From Apoda limacodes (Eukaryota; Arthropoda; Insecta; Lepidoptera; Limacodidae): 64,000 nt of DNA. Made by a program: the position numbers and the translations under genes. The notes below the pieces were generated by a model. The model was not told the origin of the DNA. It saw only the letters and a list, made by a program, of their open reading frames with translations, and made no database searches. Positions within the stretch are counted from its first letter, which is position 1. Every line of letters begins with the position of its first letter. Location of the stretch: assembly GCA_946406115.1 (NCBI GenBank), contig OX291540.1, positions 10,164,563 to 10,228,562 on the forward strand. The letters run 5' to 3'. Below are positions 12,501-21,500 of this stretch, in pieces.

Positions 12501-15500
12501 GCTCGCTTCGTTCGCTCCGCATCTACGTTTTCAAAAGAGAATCTGAACCTAACCCAACATACATGAATTTTCTTGCGATTTCTGTTCCTTTCGTTTCCAT
12601 ACTTGACGATCTGTCTATACGTTTAATTGACTGGCTAATTTAACCAGATGGCTGCGACATATATAAGCTTCTTGGGTAGGTATGTATATACTAGTCTTAT
12701 AATGTTCTGTGCTATATATCTACCTACGTAGGCAAATGTCAAAAAGTAATTTAAACGCTTATAGTTTGGTCATGTATTTTCAATCATTTGTTTATAGGAT
12801 TCCGTAGATATGATATGATAATACGTATATAGGTAAAAACCGACCGTTTTTTATCCTCCTTAGTTTCCTTTACTTTCTTTCTTATCATTCGTCCGCTTGA
12901 CTAAAATATAGTTTTAAATTAAAATGAAAGAAAGTACTAAGTTTCTTTAATATAGACCTCAGGAGCCAACTGAAAAATTAAATTTGTTTAATAGGGCTAG
13001 TTGCCCTAAAATTATAAAATAAACAATTTTTAACAAAAACACTAAGAAACCTTGAAGTCGATTGCTACTGCCCCTACAGTTGACATACTAACAGAACATT
13101 TAGCTGCATTTTTTGTCGGATGCTAACAGAATCTTTTTACCTTTCTTTACTTGTTCTATTTAGCGATATCTGCCCATGTTTTTGTTAAAAAAAATGTTTA
13201 TTTTTAAATTTTTAGTTGCCTATATATAATTTATCCAACCTTTAAATCAGCAGAAGTTTGTATAACCTATGCATTGTATAATAAGAACAGCATTTGATGA
13301 CGAGGTATAAATATGATTATTATAGGCATATTGAATACGAAATTTGATTGCGCTTTCTCAGGTTCTTCAGTGGTTTACGGCAAATAATTTACTTCTTAAT
13401 GCGAAAAAGACTAAGTGTTTAAAATTTATGATGCCAAATGTCAGAAACATAAGTACAAAATTATCCCTAAACGGAGAAGAAATGGAACTATTAGACTCAA
13501 CAGTGTTTCTAGGTATTACATTAGACAATAGGCTGCAGTGGAACCCTCATATTTCAGTTCTTGCAGAAAAACTCAGTTCAGCTGCCTATGCAGTTAGGAA
13601 AGTTAGGCAGCTTACAGATGTTGACACTGCTCGCTTGGTCTACTTTAGCTATTTCCATTCCGTCATGTCTTATGGCATTTTGCTTTGGGGTAAGGCAGCT
13701 GATATTGATACAGTCTTTATTTTGCCAAAGAGAGCAGTACGGTCAATTTATAAATTAGGACCTCGAATTTCTCTTAGGGAACTATTCAGGGAAATTGATA
13801 TTTTAACTGTTCCTTGCCAATATATCTTTGCTTGTATAATGTATGTACGCCAAAATTGTCACTTATTTGCAAAAAATAGTGACCTCCACAGTGTTAATAC
13901 AAGGAATAAGGATAAATTGGTAGTTCCAAAATTTCATCTTCAGAAGGTACATAGCTCTTTCGCAATACAAAGTATATTTTTCTACAATAAAATTCCAGAA
14001 CATGCGGTTAATTTACCCTCAAATGAATTTAAAATATATGTCAAAGATATTTTAATGAAAAAAAGCTATTACAAAGTTGATGAATACATAAATGATAAAA
14101 ATGCTTGGAAAAATTAGAACTTAATTGATTTGTATTGGGGCATTTGAAATATTATTGTTTTTAAATTTAAAACATTGTATATTATGTTATTACCTAGTGT
14201 AAGGCTATATTGTATTTTTATATGATGTATAAAAGATTAACTAGTGAGTTTATTGCCGTTGCTGCTCGGTAGTAATGCATTGCGAACCTTCCAATCTTCT
14301 CCTCTTATATTTTGTTCCTTTACTACACACATTGTAACTAGTACAAACGAAGTTTTATTGGAGTTGCTTGAGTGTGTCATGCTCTCTCAAAGTGTCTCTG
14401 CGGTGGTGGCGTGTGTGTCGGGTCGTTACGTTCCCTAAAACATGGTTGAGCGAAGCGATGGCTGATTCATGTGTCATACTCGTGAACGGGTGCCGCCTGT
14501 GGAGGCTGGTCTGCTCTTGCAAACTTCTTGGTATTTTTAGTATTTAGTCTTACTTTTTTGTTTTGTTTATTAATACTGTAAGACATTGATTATTTCTTAG
14601 TGATGAATACATAAACTGTCTTTTGTTTATATTAGATACTTTTTTATGTTGTGCTTGTGCTTTATATTTCATGTTTTTTTATGTTTGTAATGGAAAGTGT
14701 CCTTTTATGATAGGGAGGGCATTTTCCAATATTTTAATTGGACGCTGTAAAAGAAAGGGAGAAAAGAAATGCCCTTGCTGAGTTTCTTGCCGGTTCTTCT
14801 CAGTACAAGGTCTCCCGCCCTGTAGACTTACGAACCGATGGCGTAGTGACATTCATAAGTGCTCAATTATTGTAGCCTAATCTGAATAAAATTATATTGA
14901 ATTAAATTGAATTGAATTTCTTGTATGTTTTGTGTATTTTAACAGTGTCGATAACAGTATTGTAAATAAACAAGAATTATAAAAGTAAGTATTTTATTGA
15001 ACTTATATTCATAACAATATCGCTAGGTAGTTGTCAGAAGCTCTCCTGCTGTTAATTTGAAGTCGATATAAAACCTAAATCACCTTTGTGAACAAAACCA
15101 ATGTAAGGCTGAAGCTTTTATTTGCCCTTTTTCTTGATTACCAGGTTTGGCGAAACCGGATGAGATCACTGCCAGCTGTCATCCGACAGACATTGTTAGC
15201 GCGGAGGCTTTCAAGGTAAATATCATACAGTCTTATATGATATATACTTATCATATTAAAATTAATAAATTAAATGAAAGAGATATGTTGTATATGCAGG
15301 TAAATAATTCTTTATTCTTCTTTGTCATTTTTGTTGTTTACCTAGTTTTCAGATATTTCAGTTGTTATCTTGGTCTTCGCCAAACTACACAGTTACGCAC
15401 TTTAATTCAATTGTTTTTTATGTACCTGTTTTCTAAATCATTGGTTTTTACTCAATGCACGAGTACCTTTGATGCAACTAAAATATTTTAGTTTGCTACA

Positions 15501-18500
15501 TATCTATACTATTATTATTAATGCGAAAGTAACTCTGTCTGACGTTGTGTTACGCTATCAAGCCTAAACTACTGAACCTATCTGGACGAAATTTGGAACG
15601 GAGATAGTTTGAGTCCGGGTAAAGGACATAGGATAGTTTTATCGAAAAATCGAAAGCTCCCGCGGAAATAACTATTACCGAGCTTAAACGAACTAAGCTT
15701 GATATATAGCAAACCTCATTGGTATAATTAAGGTGTTCCATGTCGATAACTAAATTAATATAGATTTCTTAATAGAAAAGTCCTCCTTAGGCATAAAATT
15801 AAAAAGTCTCTTTCAATCATTCAACTGGAAAAATATATTTCTATAACCGACTAGAATAACAGCCAATACAGCAACATGCATAGATAATATTTTCACAGAC
15901 TGTATTACAGTTACAAATAAAAGTATTATAAATAACCTTACTTTTGACCATTGTGGGCAGTTAGTGCAAATTAAATTGTTAACGGAGAATAAATGTAAGG
16001 AAAAAATTGTTATAAGACCTTAAACTAAACGACACTTGGAGATATTTAAAAATAATTTATTGTTAAAAATTCCATCTCTTATCGAACATAATGATCCAAA
16101 TACACAATATATGATGTTTTTTAAAGTCTTTAGTGATGAGTACAACTCTGTCGAAGAGTGTCTTAGCTAACCAACGTCCATGCTTTAGTGATTGGGCTAC
16201 TGTGGGGTGGGCATCCATATAAGCAGAAAACGATTGTATGACTTATATAGTTTAGAAGTTGATGCGATTATTTTTAACTCAGAAACAGATATTGCCTCAT
16301 TGTTCAATATTTTTTTCCTGGATATTCCATTCTCAACTACCAACTCGCTAAACTCATCTCCATTAATAGCAAAGGCAAAATGTAAAGGAATTTAAATTTA
16401 GATATGTAAATCATAATGATGTTATCAAAGCATTTAATGCTCTAAAAATAAAAAATACAGCTGACCTCTGGGGCCATTCAATTACCCCAACTAGCTATAA
16501 TATTTAATAAATCTATTAATTGTGGTGTATTTCCTGATTTAATGAAATACAGTAAAATTATACCTATATTTAAATCAGGTAGTACTACTGACCTCTCTAA
16601 TTTTAGACCTATCCCTATACTACCTGTTTTCAGTAAAATCTTTGAAAAACTGATCTTAAATCAAATGAGTAGTCATTTTACTTCACAACTGACTTGCAAA
16701 CAGTTTGGGTTCACAAAAGGTCGGTCAACAACCGACGCTGGCGTTGAGCTTATTCAGCACATATTTAATGCTTGGCAAGTTTCAATGGATGCCTTGGGTG
16801 TTTTTTGTGATCTATCCAAGGCATTTGATTGCATCCAACATGAAACCCTAATTAGGAAATTACAACACTATGGTATTAAGGGTACTGCATTTAAACTCAT
16901 TTGCTCGTACATGTACAATAGGATTCAGACAGTTGATATAATTGGGAAATGCGCCCCTGGATCTATAATTAAAATGGGCGTTCCACAGGGCTCCATCCTG
17001 GGGCCATTCCTTTTTCTTATATACATTAATGATCTGCCGGAGGTCGTTAAAAACAATCACGAATTAGTGTTATTCGCAGATGACACATCACTATTGTTTA
17101 GAGTTAAAAGACGCGAAACAGTTCTAGATAATGTAAACAACTGTCTGTCTAAAGTTGTCCACTGGTTCAATATGAATAATTTGCTTTTAAACAGTAAGAA
17201 AACCAAATGTATTAAATTCTTAACGCCAAATGTTAGTCAAGTAAGAACCAGTGTACTTATAAATGGGTAGCAATTAGACGGTGTAGATAGCGCTGTATTC
17301 TTAGGCATTACTTTAGATGCAAAACTTCAATGGGGCCCACACATAGCTTTGGCGAATAGACTTAGTTCTGCAGCTTTTGCGGTTAAAAAGATTCGTCAAC
17401 TAATAGACGAAGCCACAGCCCGGCTAGTATATTTTAGGTATTTTCATAGCGTGATGTCCTATGGTATCTTATTATGGGGACACGCAGCTGATATACAGAC
17501 AATATTTGTACTGCAGAAGACGTCTATTTGAGCAATATACAATTTATCTAACAGACACTCTTTAAGGGATAAATTTAAAGAGATCAATATACTAACTTTA
17601 CCTGGTCAATATATATTTCATAATTTAATGTATGTTCATAAGAATATGAATCTTTTAAAAAAAAATAGTGATGTTCATAATCGAAATACAAGAAATAGAC
17701 ACAAACTGGCTCTGAGCCGCACAAGGCTTGAGAAAATTGATAAATCATTTACAGGACAATGTGCTCGTTTTTACAACAAAATCCCTGCAGAAGTATGTAA
17801 ACTAAATTTAAAAAAGTTTAAAATTTTTGTTAGACAGTAACTTTTCAAAAAAGCTTACTATTCAATTAAAGACTATCTTATAGATAAAAACGCATGGGAA
17901 TAACTTAAATGTTGTTATCATAGTACTTGTATTTGGTAATGTACCAATCGTTACACACATTGTAACTAGTACAATCGAAGTTTTATTGGAGTTGATTGAG
18001 TGTGCCATGCTATCTCAAAGTGTCTCTGCGAGGGTGGCGTGTGTGTCGGGTCGTTACGTTCCCTAAAACATGGCTGAGCGTAGCGATGGCTGATTCATGT
18101 GTCATACTCGTGAATAGTTGTCGCCTGTTTAAGACATTAATTATTTCTTAGTGATAAATACATAAACTGTCTATGTTCATATTAGATACTTTTTTATGTT
18201 GTGCTTGTGCTTTATATTTCATGTTCTTTTATGTTTGTTAATGGAAAGTGTCCTTTTATGATAGGGAGGGCATTTTCCAATATTTTAATTGGACGCTGTA
18301 AGAGAAAGGGAGAAAAGAAATACCCTTGCTGAGTTTCTTGCCGGTTCTTCTCAGTACAAGGTCTCCCGCCCTGTAGACTTACGAACCGATGGCGTAGTGA
18401 CATTCATAAGTGCTCAATTATTGTAGCCTAAACTGAATAAATTATATTGAATTTGAATTTAAATTTGAATTTGTGGAGACTGGTCTACTCTTGGAAACTT

Positions 18501-21500
18501 CTTTGTATCCTTGTATTTAGTCTAACTTTTTTGTTTTGTTTATCAATATTGTAAGACATTGATTATTTCTAAGTGATGAATAGGTACATAAAGTTTATTT
18601 TTTTTTATATTTTGCGATTAGATTAGGATTAGATCCTCGAATAGGACATTTTCATCCTGGAATATTCAAAAGTTCCCTCGGGAACAACAATAACGTTTGT
18701 TACTTTATCCTGTCGCAATGGTGCATCCAATTGAACAAAAATTTTGCACATATATTGTTAAACACGATGAAGAAGAAGACGGAGAAGGATAAAGGCTACT
18801 TTTTATCCCGAAAAATTCCCGCGGGAGTTACTATAACCGAAATCCACTAACAACCCATAGCTGCAACTATAGCTTGCCATAGCAAAATTCTTTAGTATAA
18901 CTAGGAGTTGTAAGATTCCCTCGCCGATAAAGAAATTTAGGGCGGGTGGAACCGCTGGCAATAGCTAGTGATAAGATGTATTGATAAACATATCCATAAA
19001 TATATCTATACTAAACTGAAATATAATAGCTTCATGTGAGGTCATTTAAAGATTATTATCCATATTAGTCCATGTCCATACTATAATAATATTAATGCTA
19101 AAGGAACTGTCTGTTACCTCTTCACATTTAAACTGCTATATCGTTTAAGATGAAATTTGGCATGGAGATAATTTGAGTCCCGAGAAAGGAAATAGACTAC
19201 TTGAAAACGTCAAGTGTGAGTCAGTTTTTTTTCTATAATTGAGGAGTTGCCGTTGAAATCCTACACCGATTACCGAATTTAGAATGGATGAAACCGCGAT
19301 CAAAAGGCACGGAGATAGTTTGAGTCCCGGGGAAGTTACTTGAAAATGTCAAGTGTTACTCTGTTTTTTTTATAATTGGCGGGTTGCCGTTGAAATCCTT
19401 TACCGAAAACCGAATTTAGGGCGGGTGAAACCGCGGGTAAAAGCGAGTTACTAATAACTCCCAAGTTTAACATATGGTAGAATAAGATATATACAATGAC
19501 ATTCCATACTACCTATACTTATACTGATATGTTAAAAAATAAAATAATTATGAACCCATTGCGTTTAAGTTTCCAGGTTGTTGAATGTAAGAAAACATAA
19601 TGAATTCCAGAAAATCGGGGCCACAGCAGTGTTTGAAAACTCGCCGGTGGTGGAGCGATCAGAGGTTGTCATAGTATCTGTGAAACCCGATGTGGTGGGA
19701 CCGGCGTTGCGTGATGTGATGGGGCTTTCTGAGGCCAAGAACAAGCTTTTCATCTCTGTTGCTATGGGAGTCACTACTGCTACCGTTGAGAAAGTAAGTA
19801 TATCCAATAATACTAGACTATTACCATGAAGTGTTTAGTACGCAGACTGTCCTAATCCTCACGTATCTAATACATATTTGTGAAAGCCTGTTTGTTTGTC
19901 TAACTAAGCGTCGCTACGGAGCAACTAGCAAAGCTTGTTTATTGGCACAGTCAGTGTTAAAGCGACGGAGAAGTATATTGGATAGGGGAGCATGGGTTAC
20001 TATAAGTGAATTACGGTGGATCGTTTTGAATTGGAGTACAATGGATCATGATCCCCGATTCCTAGTACCTCGTAAGTGTTAGCACCAAAACACTGTTAAG
20101 GGTAACTTCTATTGTAGGGAAAATGTGACAATATAGGAAAAGAACCACCAATACTGGTCAGTATACCGAAGATAAAATGCGGGCCGTTCTTTGTATACCA
20201 AAGCCGAAAATATGATTTTAAATTGTCATTACCCAGTAAATACTATCCATTGAAACCCTGAGGTTCACTGAGGAGCTCGACATTAACGTGAAATTTTCGA
20301 TAAATTAAACTATAAAATTTCTAATGACCTGAGACTTTCGTTGTCTTACTCAAACTTGACCTTCTTCCTCTTACTTTTTAGAATCTTCCAGCAGAAGCCC
20401 GTGTCATACGTGTGATGCCAAACACACCCGCTTTGGTAAAGGAGGGCGCTGCAGCATTTAGCCGTGGCTCCCGGGCCACTGCGGATGACGCTCAGCTTAC
20501 AACCAAGCTGTTTCAAGCCGTTGGTACCTGCGACGAGGTGCCGGAGTATCAGATGGATGCCATTACTGCTCTTAGCGGTAGTGGACCTGCTTATGTAAGT
20601 CACACTGATTAACCACACACTGATTATAGTGCAAATTTTTCACAATAACTGATGAAGACATTATACTAAAGTTTTATATTTTTCTGAACTTTTAATTATG
20701 AACATGGAAAAAGTGGCAACACGTACTTCTTGTCAGAGTTATAAAATATTTCTTCACGGCTAGACTCATAAAATTGGTATCTCAGTGTGTCTTAACAGAA
20801 ATAGGACCTAGAACCATCTGCACGGCCGATAAAAAAATTAACATGACTGTTATGCTGTTAATTACAAAAAATAGATCTTGTGAAAATGCAGTGGAACCTC
20901 GATAATCCAGACCAATTGAAACTGAGAATACCTACGGGGAAAGTTCGGATAATCAAACAGTACATATATCGGACGAAATGATGCTCATTGGTAATATGTG
21001 TGTAGTTCGGTTAAGCTCATCGCACATCGGTAACCAGAGGTTCTCTAGGTTCTGCTTGACTAAATATACAGACAAACGTCAGAGGGGAGTAATTAGATTT
21101 CGTCAAAAAGTCGGTCGGCTACACGCAAGTAATGCCCCTAATGTTGCATGCATCCATATAGATTACGCTTAACGCTAAGTATCACTTGGACCGTATGCTT
21201 TTTTGCAAACTTAGTGCTATAAAAAAAAGTTACATGCAAGCGCCCATTCTATATAGGCTGGTACGGTAACCGCTTAACATCTCGCGTAATTTTGCTGTTT
21301 GCTACTTTGATGATATAAAAGTAATTAGGTAGGTACTATTTGTTCTAGGTTTACATGCTCATAGAATCGCTAGCAGATGGTGGAGTAAGATGCGGTCTTC
21401 CTCGTGATCTAGCGCTAAGGTTAGCGGCACAGACCACGCTAGGTTCATCCGCGATGGTCAAGAGTGGTGGGCATCCTGCTGTGCTGAAGGATAACGTCAC

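Noticed and set aside
19577..19610. Extending P5cr exon 3 upstream to the first AG
   Set aside because: It breaks the frame set by exon 2 and inserts residues absent from the family, while the 19610 acceptor joins cleanly.
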